Counted from the first letter of the stretch, positions 7,580-22,057 are shown. The stretch: 64,000 nt of DNA from Prochlorococcus sp. AG-402-B05 (GCA_003279635.1 QCHK01000006.1:1-64000); one strand, 5' to 3'. Notes: generated by a model from the sequence alone, not told the origin. Translations and numbers: made by a program.

Positions 7580-7740
7580 TTTTTAAAGTCCTAGAAATTT
7601 TATTTTTTCTTAGGAATAGCTGAAATACTTTTTTAATCTAATAGGGAAAAGCTAACCAAACATCAAACAATTAGCCTCTTTGCCAATTAGGAAGTAATTT
7701 AATACGAAAGAAAACCATCAAAAGAAACAAATTCCTTTGA

Positions 7741-9369
<1,629 letters not shown>

Positions 9370-9378
9370 AGTAAAACA

Positions 9379-9609
9379 ATGATCATTCCTTTTTTATCTT
9401 GGGCATGGGCAATTTCAGGAATTTTTCTAATACTATTAGTTCTTCTTCATAGCCCAAAAGGTGATGGAATGGGTGGACTAGCCTCTAGTGGGAATTCAAT
9501 GTTTACTAGTGCCAGCAGTGCAGAATCGACCTTAAATAGAGCAACTTGGGCATGTCTTATTTTATTTTTATCTCTTGCTGTTATTCTTAGCGCAGGGTGG
9601 TTAAAATAA
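9379..9609 (+). CDS. secG: Preprotein translocase subunit SecG
   Basis: A 76-aa inner-membrane protein of the SecYEG translocon. Two hydrophobic helices flank the conserved cytoplasmic loop: the first spans about residues 5-24, followed by HSPKGDGMGGLASSGNSMF, and the second spans about 55-75. HSPKGDGMGG is the typical SecG motif of cyanobacteria. The ATG at 9379 lies just after gpmI, suggesting read-through transcription. A strong bidirectional terminator separates it from the convergent groL. Confidence 0.95.
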   Translation: MIIPFLSWAWAISGIFLILLVLLHSPKGDGMGGLASSGNSMFTSASSAESTLNRATWACLILFLSLAVILSAGWLK

Positions 9610-9690
9610 AATCATATCTGAGTCTTTCTCAACCTTTATCATAAGAATTACATTAATTATTAAAAAAATTGATTATGTATCTCTAATTTT

Positions 9691-9741
9691 TTAAACAAAA
9701 AAAGAGAGATTGTTTTTAACAATCTCTCTTTTTTTGTTTAA
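9691..9741. terminator. Bidirectional terminator between secG and groL
   Basis: A perfect inverted repeat with 24-bp arms (9691-9714 and 9718-9741) around a TTT loop. The arms contain an A7 run on one side and a T7 run on the other, so either strand gives a stem followed by U-rich RNA. This suits termination of both convergent operons. The stem core is GAGAGATTGTT. Confidence 0.93.
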
Positions 9742-9759
9742 TTAAAGAAGAATGATTAT

Positions 9760-11406
<1,647 letters not shown>

Positions 11407-11453
11407 TTAATTTCGAAAAGTTTTTTGGTTTGGACTTCAGCAAAAGCTGAGTA

Positions 11454-11765
11454 TTAGTTGACGACAGCAAGAATGTCTTTCTCAGAGAGAAGTACGTATT
11501 CATCGCTGCCAAGTTTGATATCAGTACCTGCGTACTTACTGTAGAGAACCTTGTCTCCAACACTTACTTCAGGAGATTGACGTGAACCATCCTCGTTACG
11601 TTTTCCAGGACCAACCTGAGCAACTTCACCGACTTGAGGTTTCTCTTTAGCAGTGTCAGGAAGCAAAATACCTCCCGCAGTCTTCTCTTCTGATTCAGAA
11701 ACTTTTACAAATACACGATCTCCAAGTGGCTTGACAGTGGAGACGCTGAGAGATACAGCTGCCAT
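11454..11765 (-). CDS. groS: Co-chaperonin GroES
   Basis: The 103-aa lid of the GroEL chamber. Characteristic text is [20 protein letters not shown] (the mobile loop follows with [14 protein letters not shown]), then [30 protein letters not shown] and the C-terminal DILAVVN. The length is normal for a cyanobacterial GroES. It is the first gene of the groS-groL operon. The 220-bp leader and promoter region up to atpD contains a K-box match and two short palindromes (11795-11805 and 11818-11828). Confidence 0.97.
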
Positions 11766-11883
11766 AGATTAGTGCAGTAGCAAAAAAAACAAAAGCGCTT
11801 AGCGCAGACTCGATAAAGAGTATTACTCATTACCAACGGTATTAATTTATGCATCTAAGTACGCTCTAGACCACATATATTCT

Positions 11884-11899
11884 GTGCGGTTGACCGAAC
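11884..11899 (-). promoter_or_regulatory. K-box-like element upstream of groS-groL
   Basis: On the minus strand the sequence is GTTCGGTCAACCGCAC. This fits every fixed position of the K-box consensus GTTCGG-NNAN-CCNNAC described for light- and heat-responsive groE promoters of cyanobacteria. It lies about 120 bp upstream of the groS start in the same orientation. No proper CIRCE repeat (TTAGCACTC-N9-GAGTGCTAA) is present. Confidence 0.75.
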
Positions 11900-11928
11900 A
11901 CTAAAAAAAAATGCCTGTGGAGTGGTAG

Positions 11929-13455
<1,527 letters not shown>

Positions 13456-13510
13456 ATAAATTTGTTTTGTTTAATTACCTCAACTCAACGTTTTTTAAAT
13501 TCCTGAAGAA

Positions 13511-13918
13511 ATGACTCTAACTCTACGAGTTCTTGCTCCTGATCAAAGCGTATTTGACGATACTGCTGATGAAATAATACTTCCAAGCACTACAGGGCTT
13601 TTGGGAGTATTACCTGGTCATATTTCAATGGTTACTGCTATTGATTTTGGTGTATTAAGGGTTTTAAAAAATGGTAATTGGGACTCAATTGCCCTAACTG
13701 GTGGTTTTGCAGAAGTTGAATCTAACGAAGTTACCGTTTTAGTAAATAAAGCTGAAATGGGAAAAAACATTGACTCGGGCAAAGCTGAAGCTGAATTAGA
13801 GCAAGCTAAAAATCAACTAAGCCAAAACAATGATCAGGCGAATTCTCCTGAAAAAATCAAAGCACAAGAAACATTGAGCAAAGCAAAAGCTTGGTTTCAA
13901 GCCTCAAAATCAGACTAA
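13511..13918 (+). CDS. atpC: ATP synthase F1 epsilon subunit
   Basis: A 135-aa central-stalk subunit that couples and regulates F1. The N-terminal beta-sandwich carries LTLRVLAPDQSVFDD and LPSTTGLLGVLPGHISMVTAID, followed by GGFAEV(E)SNEVTVLV. The C-terminal two-helix region (about 90-135) is rich in Ala, Lys and Glu, as expected for the regulatory arm. It lies 55 bp after atpD and is followed by a palindromic terminator shared with the convergent cS23 gene. Confidence 0.96.
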   Translation: MTLTLRVLAPDQSVFDDTADEIILPSTTGLLGVLPGHISMVTAIDFGVLRVLKNGNWDSIALTGGFAEVESNEVTVLVNKAEMGKNIDSGKAEAELEQAKNQLSQNNDQANSPEKIKAQETLSKAKAWFQASKSD

Positions 13919-13938
13919 GATTTTTAAAAGAATTTTTC

Positions 13939-13968
13939 CATTGAACAAAAATTTTTGTTCAATGTTTT

Positions 13969-13970
<2 letters not shown>
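13939..13970. terminator. Bidirectional terminator after atpC
   Basis: A perfect 26-bp palindrome (13939-13964: CATTGAAC, A5, T5, GTTCAATG) is followed by T6 on the plus strand. Because it is symmetric it can serve both atpC and the convergent gene ending at 13969. Confidence 0.8.
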
Positions 13971-14478
<508 letters not shown>

Positions 14479-14638
14479 TCAACTAACTAACAAAATACTA
14501 ACTTAACAGGAACTAGGACCTATTTGAATTACTAAGGTCGGAATCCAAAAGCTTTTCTACTATTCGATAATGATGGAATTATTAAAGAGGCAAAATATAT
14601 GGATAAATTCATTCAAAAAATCATTAAAAGAGTTTCAA

Positions 14639-15991
14639 CTAATATTCCATATCTTTCAAACTCTTAGCTGCTTTACAACTTAATACTTCTAAAGAATCTT
14701 GTGTAACCAAAACATCGTCCTCGATACGAATTCCAATACCTTTCCATCTTTTGTCTATCTCAGGCTGTCCTTTGGGAACCACTAACCGATCACTTATATA
14801 AATGCCAGGTTCAACCGTCAATACCATCCCAGGTTCAAGATTTAAATGATAGTCACCAAGTCTATATGCACCTACATCATGGACATCAAGACCTAACCAA
14901 TGCCCTGTTCGATGCATGTACAAATGCGAGTAAGCTTGTTGTTCAATAATAGAATCCACATCGCCAACGAGTAAGCCAATATCGACTAAGCCCCCAACTA
15001 GATATTTCAAGGCAGTCATATGTACGTTCTCAGCATTATCACCAGGGCGAACACACTCAATTGCAGCTTTTTGAGCAATAAGAACAATTTCATATAAAGC
15101 TTTTTGCTCTCCAGAAAACCTTCCATTAACTGGAAAGGTTCTTGTTATGTCACCATTGTAATAGTCATCTAAAGAGCAACCTGCATCTATCAAAACAAGG
15201 TCTCCATTCCTTATAAGTGCATTGTTTTCCGTGTAATGAAGCACGCATGCATTATCACCTGAAGCAACTATTGAGCCATATGCAGGTCCTCGCGTCCCCT
15301 TCTCAAGAAAGTATTTTTCTATCTGAGCTTGTAAATCTCTCTCATTCATTCCCGGACGAGCAAATTCCCTAACTAATTCATGAGCCTCTGCTGAAATTTG
15401 TGATGCAATACGCATCCTTTCTATTTCAAAATCGTCCTTACGAAGTCTCATTTCGTGAAGTATTGGACAAGGCGCAATCATTGATAATGGGGCCAAGCCA
15501 CTTCTTGGAAGTTTTTGTAAATGCTCCGACCAAGTTTTTAAAACCAAAGGCTCTATGTGTGGATGTTTCCCAATTCGAAAAGCAATTCCCTCTGCCCCCT
15601 CTAAATAATGAGATAAAAGGCTTGGCAATTCATTCAAAGAGTGGGCTATATCAACATCAAAATTATCTAAAACTCCTTTTGTTCCCCATCTAAAGCCTGT
15701 CCAAACCTCAGCCGCAGACTCTTTAGGTAAGACGAATAATACATATTGTTCTCCCTTGGGTTTATGAGGCAAAAATAAAGCCACTGCATTTGGCTCATCA
15801 AAACCAGTTAAATACCAAAAGTCGCTATTTTGCCTGAAAGGATATTCGCAATCTGCATGATGAGTAACTAACTCTCCAGCTGGAACAATAGCCGCAAACG
15901 AACCTAGACCTGACAAAAACAAGTCTCTACGGCGATGAAAAACACTTGAATCAGCCACAAAAATACTCCTATTTACACTTAAGGATGGCAA
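14639..15991 (-). CDS. pepP: Xaa-Pro aminopeptidase (M24B)
   Basis: A 450-aa cytosolic metallopeptidase releasing N-terminal residues before proline. The N-terminal domain (FVADSSVFHRRRDLFLSGLG, then ADCEYPFRQNSDFWYLTGFD) matches the AMP_N domain. The pita-bread catalytic domain shows the two-metal ligands: LIDAGCSLDDYYNGDITRTF (two Asp), HRTGHWLGLDVHD (His), LTVEPGIYI (Glu) and IRIEDDVLV (Glu). The length agrees with the E. coli-type enzyme (about 440 aa). The first ATG gives eight residues before the conserved start. Confidence 0.94.
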   Translation of the reverse strand: MPSLSVNRSIFVADSSVFHRRRDLFLSGLGSFAAIVPAGELVTHHADCEYPFRQNSDFWYLTGFDEPNAVALFLPHKPKGEQYVLFVLPKESAAEVWTGFRWGTKGVLDNFDVDIAHSLNELPSLLSHYLEGAEGIAFRIGKHPHIEPLVLKTWSEHLQKLPRSGLAPLSMIAPCPILHEMRLRKDDFEIERMRIASQISAEAHELVREFARPGMNERDLQAQIEKYFLEKGTRGPAYGSIVASGDNACVLHYTENNALIRNGDLVLIDAGCSLDDYYNGDITRTFPVNGRFSGEQKALYEIVLIAQKAAIECVRPGDNAENVHMTALKYLVGGLVDIGLLVGDVDSIIEQQAYSHLYMHRTGHWLGLDVHDVGAYRLGDYHLNLEPGMVLTVEPGIYISDRLVVPKGQPEIDKRWKGIGIRIEDDVLVTQDSLEVLSCKAAKSLKDMEY

Positions 15992-16054
15992 GAGATCTAA
16001 CTTAGTGGAAAAATAAAAGCAAAAGATCCTTACTCTTTAAAAAATCTTTAGAGG

Positions 16055-17047
16055 ATGAGCCAAGATATTCTGCTTTTAACTGCTCTTGTTGCTGTTATTT
16101 TAATGGGTTCTGCAATGTGCTCAGGGATAGAAGCAGCATTGTTAGCAGTCAACCCACTACGCGTGCATGAGCTCGCGAGGAGAAAGCCCAAAGTACCTGG
16201 AGCCATAAGATTAGAAAAATTACGCCACAGAATTGGAAGGACTTTAACTGTAGTAACAATTGCAAATAACAGTTTCAATATTTTTGGAAGTTTGATGGTG
16301 GGTAGCTACGCAACTTACATATTTCAAGATCGAATCGGAAATGTAAAACCCATATTTTTTGTTGGCCTAACTATTCTTGTTTTACTTCTTGGAGAAATTG
16401 TCCCCAAAGCTCTTGGCACAAGACTTGCATTGCAAATTAGTTTAACAAGCGCTCCTGTTCTTGATTTCTTAAGCATAGTCATGCGTCCATTGCTGATAGT
16501 TCTTGAACGTCTACTACCAATTATCACTGCCAAGAGCGAGCTAACAACAGACGAAGAAGAAATAAGACAGATGGCCAGACTTGGATCTCAAATAGGTCAA
16601 ATAGAAGCTGATGAGGCTGCAATGATATCCAAAGTTTTCCAGTTAAATGATCTTACTGCTAAAGATTTGATGACTCCACGGGTTGCTGCTCCAACACTTC
16701 TAGGAAGAGTTTCTTTGCAATCTGTTAAATCGAACTTATTAGAAAATAATGCAACATGGTGGGTAGTATTAGGTGAAGAAGTAGACAAGGTTGTTGGAGT
16801 TGCTAACCGTGAAAAGTTATTAGCCTCTTTACTTCAAGGAGACTCTCATTTAACTCCTTATGATCTAAGCGAGAATGTAGAGTTTGTACCCGAAATGATT
16901 CGAGTAGATAGATTACTTCTTGGTTTTAATGAAGACAAAAATGGAGTTAGAGTTGTGGTAGATGAGTTTGGTGGATTTGTTGGTTTAGTAGGAGCAGAAG
17001 CTGTATTGGCAGTGTTAGCTGGTTGGTGGAGGAAGTCAAATAAATGA
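16055..17047 (+). CDS. CNNM/CBS-domain membrane protein (HlyC/CorC-type transporter family)
   Basis: A 330-aa integral membrane protein. The N-terminal CNNM (DUF21) domain has about four hydrophobic segments (residues about 5-25, 60-85, 95-118 and 130-150) with MCSGIEAALLAVNPLRV and LGEIVPKALGTRLAL motifs. It is followed by paired CBS domains (VFQLNDLTAKDLMTPR; GVRVVVDEFGGFVGLV). Members are implicated in Mg/Co or other cation efflux. The usual C-terminal CorC_HlyC domain is missing or minimal. Its stop overlaps the next start (ATGA), so it is translationally coupled to the GTPase gene. Confidence 0.9.
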   Translation: MSQDILLLTALVAVILMGSAMCSGIEAALLAVNPLRVHELARRKPKVPGAIRLEKLRHRIGRTLTVVTIANNSFNIFGSLMVGSYATYIFQDRIGNVKPIFFVGLTILVLLLGEIVPKALGTRLALQISLTSAPVLDFLSIVMRPLLIVLERLLPIITAKSELTTDEEEIRQMARLGSQIGQIEADEAAMISKVFQLNDLTAKDLMTPRVAAPTLLGRVSLQSVKSNLLENNATWWVVLGEEVDKVVGVANREKLLASLLQGDSHLTPYDLSENVEFVPEMIRVDRLLLGFNEDKNGVRVVVDEFGGFVGLVGAEAVLAVLAGWWRKSNK

Positions 17048-18366
17048 TTAACAAAAGAGAGATAGCTACAAAATGCAAGTTTTTACTTGGTCAATGGAAA
17101 GACAACTTAAATCTCACTAATTACGAAAGAACAAAATTTAAAGACACTTTAAATCAACTTGATTTTCAAATAAATAAATTAGATAAAAAAGAACTACAGA
17201 TATCAGTGCATGGTAAAGTAGGAGTTGGCAAATCAAGCTTATTAAATGCATTAGTTAAAAAGCAAATATTTCCAACTGATATAATTAACGGTAATACAAA
17301 AACTAGCAAGTCTTATAAATGGAGCGAAAATTTTCAAGGCTTAAATAAGGTTGAGTTAATCGACTCCCCAGGTATAGATGAAATAAATAATACTAATAAA
17401 GAAGGTATAAATTTCAATAATATCCTAAATACAGATTTAATTCTTTATGTAATTGATAGTGACATAACGAGAGTAGACTTGCACTCCATTGAAGATCTAT
17501 TAAGGAATAACAAACCAATACTAATAGTCTTAAATCGTTGTGATCAATGGAATAGAAGAGAAACGAAACTAATACTCTCAAGTGTTCACAGAAAATTATC
17601 ATTTTGCAAACAAAAGGTTAAAATTGCTCTGGTATCTTCATCTCCAAGGAAAGCAAAAATAAAACCAGATGGAACTGTTAGAAGTGAGCAAACAATCCCT
17701 AAAGTTGATATTCTCAAGAATGAACTTAAAGATATTATCGACCAAAGTGGTGACTTTTTTCTTTGTATAAATAGTTTAAGAATTGCAGACCGATTCTACA
17801 ACTTACTCAAAGAGAATCGACTACTGAAAAAGAAAAAAGAAGCACAAAGTTTAATCGGCAGATATGCAACTTTAAAAGCCTCAGGTGTAGCAATTAATCC
17901 CTTCTTAATGATTGATCTTATTAGCGGTCTAGCTTTTGATAGTTCTCTTATTATTCAATTAAGTAAATTATATGGCTTAGAAGTAGGTGGTCCCACCGCC
18001 AGACAATTAGTAAAAAAGCTCGGTTTCCAAAATTCATTACTAGGGGGTGCACAGATAGGAATACAAATTACTTTAAATATTCTCAAGCAAATACTGATAT
18101 TTGCAGCACCTCTTACTGGAGGATTAAGCCTTGCGCCCACTGCTCCTATAGCCATTGCGCAAGCAGCTCTTGCTATTCATACGACAAAACTTATAGGTCG
18201 TTTCGCAGCTTATAAATTCCTAATGGGGACAAGTAGGAATTATGGCAGACCTCGATTAATGTTGAACTATCTTCTCGAAAACAACTCAGACTCAAGAATA
18301 ATGATTCGTGACCTGAAATTTCTTACATCAAGTACGGAAAAAAATAAAAATTATTTGTTGCCATGA
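17044..18366 (+). CDS. Era/DUF697-like GTPase of unknown role
   Basis: A 440-aa P-loop GTPase. G1 is GKVGVGKSS (residues 57-65), G3 is DSPG (107-110) and G4 is NRCD (164-167), a slight variant of NKxD. The C-terminal half (about 270-400) is hydrophobic and Gly/Ala-rich, like DUF697 domains that associate with membranes. It overlaps the CNNM gene by 4 bp and the nadD gene by 4 bp, so all three should be co-translated. The function is not known. A link to membrane transport or NAD metabolism is only suggested by position. Confidence 0.85.
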   Translation: MINKREIATKCKFLLGQWKDNLNLTNYERTKFKDTLNQLDFQINKLDKKELQISVHGKVGVGKSSLLNALVKKQIFPTDIINGNTKTSKSYKWSENFQGLNKVELIDSPGIDEINNTNKEGINFNNILNTDLILYVIDSDITRVDLHSIEDLLRNNKPILIVLNRCDQWNRRETKLILSSVHRKLSFCKQKVKIALVSSSPRKAKIKPDGTVRSEQTIPKVDILKNELKDIIDQSGDFFLCINSLRIADRFYNLLKENRLLKKKKEAQSLIGRYATLKASGVAINPFLMIDLISGLAFDSSLIIQLSKLYGLEVGGPTARQLVKKLGFQNSLLGGAQIGIQITLNILKQILIFAAPLTGGLSLAPTAPIAIAQAALAIHTTKLIGRFAAYKFLMGTSRNYGRPRLMLNYLLENNSDSRIMIRDLKFLTSSTEKNKNYLLP

Positions 18367-18947
18367 AAGTCAAAAATAATTCAATAGCTTTATTTGGGAC
18401 AAGTGCTGATCCACCTACTCTTGGTCACGAGGCCTTATTGACTGAATTAACACAAATCTTCCCAAAAGTTATAACTTGGGCAAGTGATAACCCTGATAAA
18501 AAGCATCAAATTCCACTTTTGAAAAGGACTCAGCTTTTAAGACTTCTGGTAAAAAAAATCTCGCATCCTAAATTAGAACTAGTTCAAGAATTGAGTAGCC
18601 CTCGGACAATTCATACTCTAAAAAAAGCTTTCCAACTATGGCCTGAATCAAGTTTTAGTTTTGTAATTGGTAGTGATTTAGCTTTGCAAGTTCCAAAATG
18701 GCTTAATGCCAAGTCTATTCTCAGCAAAGTAAGAATAGCTATCGCAATGAGAGATGGTTGGCCAATTAGCGAAATACAGTTAGAAGAGATTAAAAATCTT
18801 GGCGGCGAAATTGAGATATTACCTTTTAAAATACCTGAATCATCAAGTTCAAAATTTAGAGAGAGGCCTCAAAAAGTACTTATTCCTCAAGAGATTGTCC
18901 CATTACTGCTTGAAGAGAATTTATACGGTCTAGCAGATAGCAGATAA
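18363..18947 (+). CDS. nadD: Nicotinate-nucleotide adenylyltransferase
   Basis: A 194-aa enzyme that joins ATP to nicotinate mononucleotide to give deamido-NAD. The nucleotidyltransferase signature is GTSADPPTLGH (residues 12-22), a cyanobacterial variant in which the first His of HxGH is replaced by Thr. FVIGSDLALQVPKW is the typical NadD middle motif and SSSKFRE stands for the ISSTxIR motif. It overlaps the GTPase gene by 4 bp, and its stop shares a base with the start of nadE, so the two last steps of NAD synthesis are encoded together. Confidence 0.9.
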   Translation: MKVKNNSIALFGTSADPPTLGHEALLTELTQIFPKVITWASDNPDKKHQIPLLKRTQLLRLLVKKISHPKLELVQELSSPRTIHTLKKAFQLWPESSFSFVIGSDLALQVPKWLNAKSILSKVRIAIAMRDGWPISEIQLEEIKNLGGEIEILPFKIPESSSSKFRERPQKVLIPQEIVPLLLEENLYGLADSR

Positions 18948-20647
18948 TGAAATTAGCACTTGCCCAACTAAATCCAGTTATTGGGGATCTCGAGGGTAAT
19001 TCCGAGAAAATATTTGCAATGTGCAAAGAGATCAAAGATGAGGATGTGGCTCTAGTAATAACACCAGAGCTTTCTTTAATCGGCTACCCTCCAAAAGACT
19101 TATTATTTAATCCAAGACTTTTTGAAGAACAAAAACATGTCCTAAACCAATTAAGCCGAAGATTAAGTAATCTTACTCGAAACTTTTCTGTACTAATTGG
19201 TATTGCGGAACCAACTCCTGATATAGAAATTCCTAACCTGTATAATTCAGTTGTTATTTTAGAAAAAGATAGTTGGAGAATCGTCGCGAGGAAGCAACTC
19301 CTTCCCACTTACGATGTTTTTGATGAAAAACGTTATTTTCGTGCCGCAGAAAATAGTAGTATTTTAAATTTGAATTACCAAGAAAAAATTTGGAAGATCG
19401 GAATAACTATTTGTGAAGATATATGGGTTGAGCAGAACTTACAAAATAAAAAAATCCTAGGGAAAGATCCTATAAGCTTCCTAGAAAAAGAAAATTTAGA
19501 CTTACTTTTAAATCTTTCAGCTTCTCCATTTATTGAATCGAAAAGTTTATTACGCCAACGAATAGCAGCTAAAGCAGCTATTCGTCTTTCATGTCCGGTG
19601 ATCTATGTCAATCAAGTAGGAGGGAATGATGAATTAATCTTTGACGGTTCTAGTTTTACTCTTAATAAGAAAGGCAATTTACAACAAGAACTTCCTTCCT
19701 TTAAAGAGTCAGTTGGTCTTTGTGACATTTCTTCCCTCGAACAACAACTTTCGAGATCAAGTGAATATCCAACATCAGAAGAAATCCTTTTCAGAGCTTT
19801 AGTTCTTGGAGTTAAAGATTATGCAAGAAAATGTAATTTCAACAGTGCCGTTATTGGATTAAGTGGGGGTATCGACTCAGCTCTAGTAGTAACTATTGCA
19901 GTAGCAGCTTTAGGCATCTCTAAAGTTCATGCGATCTTAATGCCATCTCCATGGAGTTCAACAGGATCTGTAAAAGACGCAACGGAATTAGCTAATCGAC
20001 TTGGAATACATCATCAAAAAATTCCGATCTCAGAAGTAATGAATAGCTTTAACGATGTTTTATCCAATTCAACATGGGGCATGCCAACCGATATCACAGC
20101 TGAAAATTTACAATCTCGTATTAGAGGAACGATATTGATGGCTCTAGCAAATCAAAAAAAACATTTGCTTCTATCTACAGGGAACAAGTCAGAACTTGCC
20201 GTAGGATATTGCACCCTTTACGGAGACATGAACGGAGGCTTGTCTGTAATTGGAGATCTTTATAAAACAAGTGTATTTGATTTATGTGATTGGATAGATA
20301 GTGAGTCGTCATCCAGTTGTAGAAATGATTTCTGTCTCCCTAAAAAAGGAGAAATCATAGGCTCTGCAATAAGAAACAAGCCTCCTAGTGCTGAATTACG
20401 ACCAGAACAATTAGATAGTGACTCTTTGCCGGATTATTTCATTCTTGATGAAATACTAAAAGGTTTAATTGAACAGCACTTGCCAACTGAAGCTTTAATA
20501 GAAAAAGGATTTGAAAAAAAAATTGTTCATAAAGTAGCCAACTTATTAAAAAACGCCGAATTCAAACGTTATCAAGCACCTCCTTTATTGAAAATTAGTA
20601 ATCAAGCTTTTGGAAGTGGGTGGAAAAAGCCAATAGCATCTAGATAA
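18947..20647 (+). CDS. nadE: Glutamine-dependent NAD+ synthetase
   Basis: A 566-aa two-domain enzyme making NAD from deamido-NAD, ATP and glutamine. The N-terminal nitrilase-type glutaminase has the triad Glu41 (TPELSLIGYPPKD), Lys116 (RKQLLPTYDVFDE) and Cys156 (TICEDIW). The C-terminal synthetase has the ATP-pyrophosphatase loop LSGGIDSA (about 305-312), plus LLSTGNKSELAVGYCTLYGD and KPPSAELRPEQ. The length is normal. It is the last gene of the CNNM-GTPase-nadD-nadE operon and converges with the DUF3326 gene. Confidence 0.97.
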   Translation: MKLALAQLNPVIGDLEGNSEKIFAMCKEIKDEDVALVITPELSLIGYPPKDLLFNPRLFEEQKHVLNQLSRRLSNLTRNFSVLIGIAEPTPDIEIPNLYNSVVILEKDSWRIVARKQLLPTYDVFDEKRYFRAAENSSILNLNYQEKIWKIGITICEDIWVEQNLQNKKILGKDPISFLEKENLDLLLNLSASPFIESKSLLRQRIAAKAAIRLSCPVIYVNQVGGNDELIFDGSSFTLNKKGNLQQELPSFKESVGLCDISSLEQQLSRSSEYPTSEEILFRALVLGVKDYARKCNFNSAVIGLSGGIDSALVVTIAVAALGISKVHAILMPSPWSSTGSVKDATELANRLGIHHQKIPISEVMNSFNDVLSNSTWGMPTDITAENLQSRIRGTILMALANQKKHLLLSTGNKSELAVGYCTLYGDMNGGLSVIGDLYKTSVFDLCDWIDSESSSSCRNDFCLPKKGEIIGSAIRNKPPSAELRPEQLDSDSLPDYFILDEILKGLIEQHLPTEALIEKGFEKKIVHKVANLLKNAEFKRYQAPPLLKISNQAFGSGWKKPIASR

Positions 20648-20663
20648 ATCCTTAGAGTCACTT

Positions 20664-21776
20664 CTATTCTTCATTCAATTCCTTTAAGCAATTAATTGGT
20701 CTTCGCAGAGACTTAATATTAATCCCGTGACGTAAAGCTGTTATTAGTCCTGCAGCCTCTACATAGTTTTCAGCATACAAAATACTATTATTTTTTTCAC
20801 CACTTAAGTTATCTAGCCTCATCTTTGTGGAGCTAACATTTAATACTCCTTGATTAGAAACTACTATTAAAGGAATAAATCTTTCTATACAAGATAAAAC
20901 TGCCTCGCCACCTAATGCGCCCTGTGGCACAACAACGGCTCCTAAATCCTTATTCCTTAATAAATTTTTCACCTGTAAAAAAGCATTTGCTTTGTTTTTC
21001 ATTGCTGTCTTACAGATTAGGTCGGGCGCACGACTAAGACCAACTAAAACACTTTGCAAAAATGTATATCCTATCTCCTCTCCAGAGATTCGAGGATCTA
21101 GTTCATAATCAATTGGTAAGGGGGCTAACCCCGGAGCATGTGCACATGGAATCAATAAATGTTTTACTAGAAAATGACTTATTACAGCTTCGAGCCCAGC
21201 AATAATATCTACACCATTACCTTGTCGATAAAGTTTAGTTTCTAATTCATAACTATCATCAGGGAAGCGAGTTACAACAGCAATTGCTGTTGCACCAGCT
21301 TTCTTAAGTTTTTCAGCAGCTCTTAAAAGAACATCTGATTCTTCTATATCCCCCCAACTTGAGCCACTTAAACCTTTTTTTAGATTAATTCGTATAGGTC
21401 TTTCAGTGGTAATTACAGGGCCAATATTTAACCCCAAACTTGCGACACAGCCATCAGCAACTTGTAAATGTCTTTTTTTTAAATCAGACTCTAAGCCAGC
21501 ATCTAATAATAGGCCTACTTTTTGTTGTCTTACTGGTTTAAGAAACACTTCTCCAGCTGCAAAAAGATTTAAACTATATCCTTCTACATATTGGATACTT
21601 GTATCTGACCAATATAAAGATCCACCATTCATTACATTGGGATGCGTTATTAAACATTCACTAGCAGAAGCCAGTAATCTTGCAGCAGGGATTGCATCTC
21701 CTGCATATCCACCGACACTGCAACCTATACCAGTAGGAATAATCAATAATGTTGGAAAAGGATCAATGTTAGTCAT
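20664..21776 (-). CDS. DUF3326 family protein
   Basis: A 370-aa conserved cyanobacterial and plant-lineage protein. Typical features are LIIPTGIGCSVGGYAGDAIP near the N-terminus, HPNVMNGGSLYW (about 45-56), LLIPCAHAPGLAPLPIDYELDPRISGEEIG-like text in the middle and VVPQGALGGEAVLSC near the C-terminus. Gly- and Pro-rich loops suggest an enzyme, but no catalytic chemistry is established. There are no membrane segments. It is followed upstream on the same strand by a 73-aa gene only 7 bp away. Confidence 0.82.
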   Translation of the reverse strand: MTNIDPFPTLLIIPTGIGCSVGGYAGDAIPAARLLASASECLITHPNVMNGGSLYWSDTSIQYVEGYSLNLFAAGEVFLKPVRQQKVGLLLDAGLESDLKKRHLQVADGCVASLGLNIGPVITTERPIRINLKKGLSGSSWGDIEESDVLLRAAEKLKKAGATAIAVVTRFPDDSYELETKLYRQGNGVDIIAGLEAVISHFLVKHLLIPCAHAPGLAPLPIDYELDPRISGEEIGYTFLQSVLVGLSRAPDLICKTAMKNKANAFLQVKNLLRNKDLGAVVVPQGALGGEAVLSCIERFIPLIVVSNQGVLNVSSTKMRLDNLSGEKNNSILYAENYVEAAGLITALRHGINIKSLRRPINCLKELNEE

Positions 21777-21783
21777 GAAGTAA

Positions 21784-22005
21784 TCAATGCAGGATTGATG
21801 CTTTTACCTTCTTTTGCTTAATAATCAATACAACTTCGAGTGATATTATCTGGCCTTTTTTTTCAGAATGAGTAGTCACTGAAGTTATGGCCCACCTAAG
21901 TGGTTCACCATATTTCACCAACTTTGACAAAATATATTCTTTCAAATCAAATACGCTTAATTCAGAAGGCCAATCAAGGTCTAATTCAATAAATTCAAGA
22001 TTCAT
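21784..22005 (-). CDS. Conserved-looking small protein, 73 aa
   Basis: A 73-residue soluble protein starting MNLEFIELDLDWPSELSVFD, with alternating hydrophobic and charged residues consistent with a small alpha/beta fold (LRWAITSVTT, then LEVVLIIKQKK). No family is recognised. It sits between atpG and the DUF3326 gene on the same strand, 7 bp before the latter, so it probably belongs to a two-gene unit with it. Confidence 0.65.
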   Translation of the reverse strand: MNLEFIELDLDWPSELSVFDLKEYILSKLVKYGEPLRWAITSVTTHSEKKGQIISLEVVLIIKQKKVKASILH

Positions 22006-22057
22006 TTATTGATTACTTATACGTCGATATTTAGCAAAATTAGAGACAGATAAAAAA

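Noticed and set aside
11795-11828. Possible CIRCE element in the groS leader
   Set aside because: The arms fit TTAGCACTC-N9-GAGTGCTAA poorly and the spacing is wrong; only short palindromes are present.
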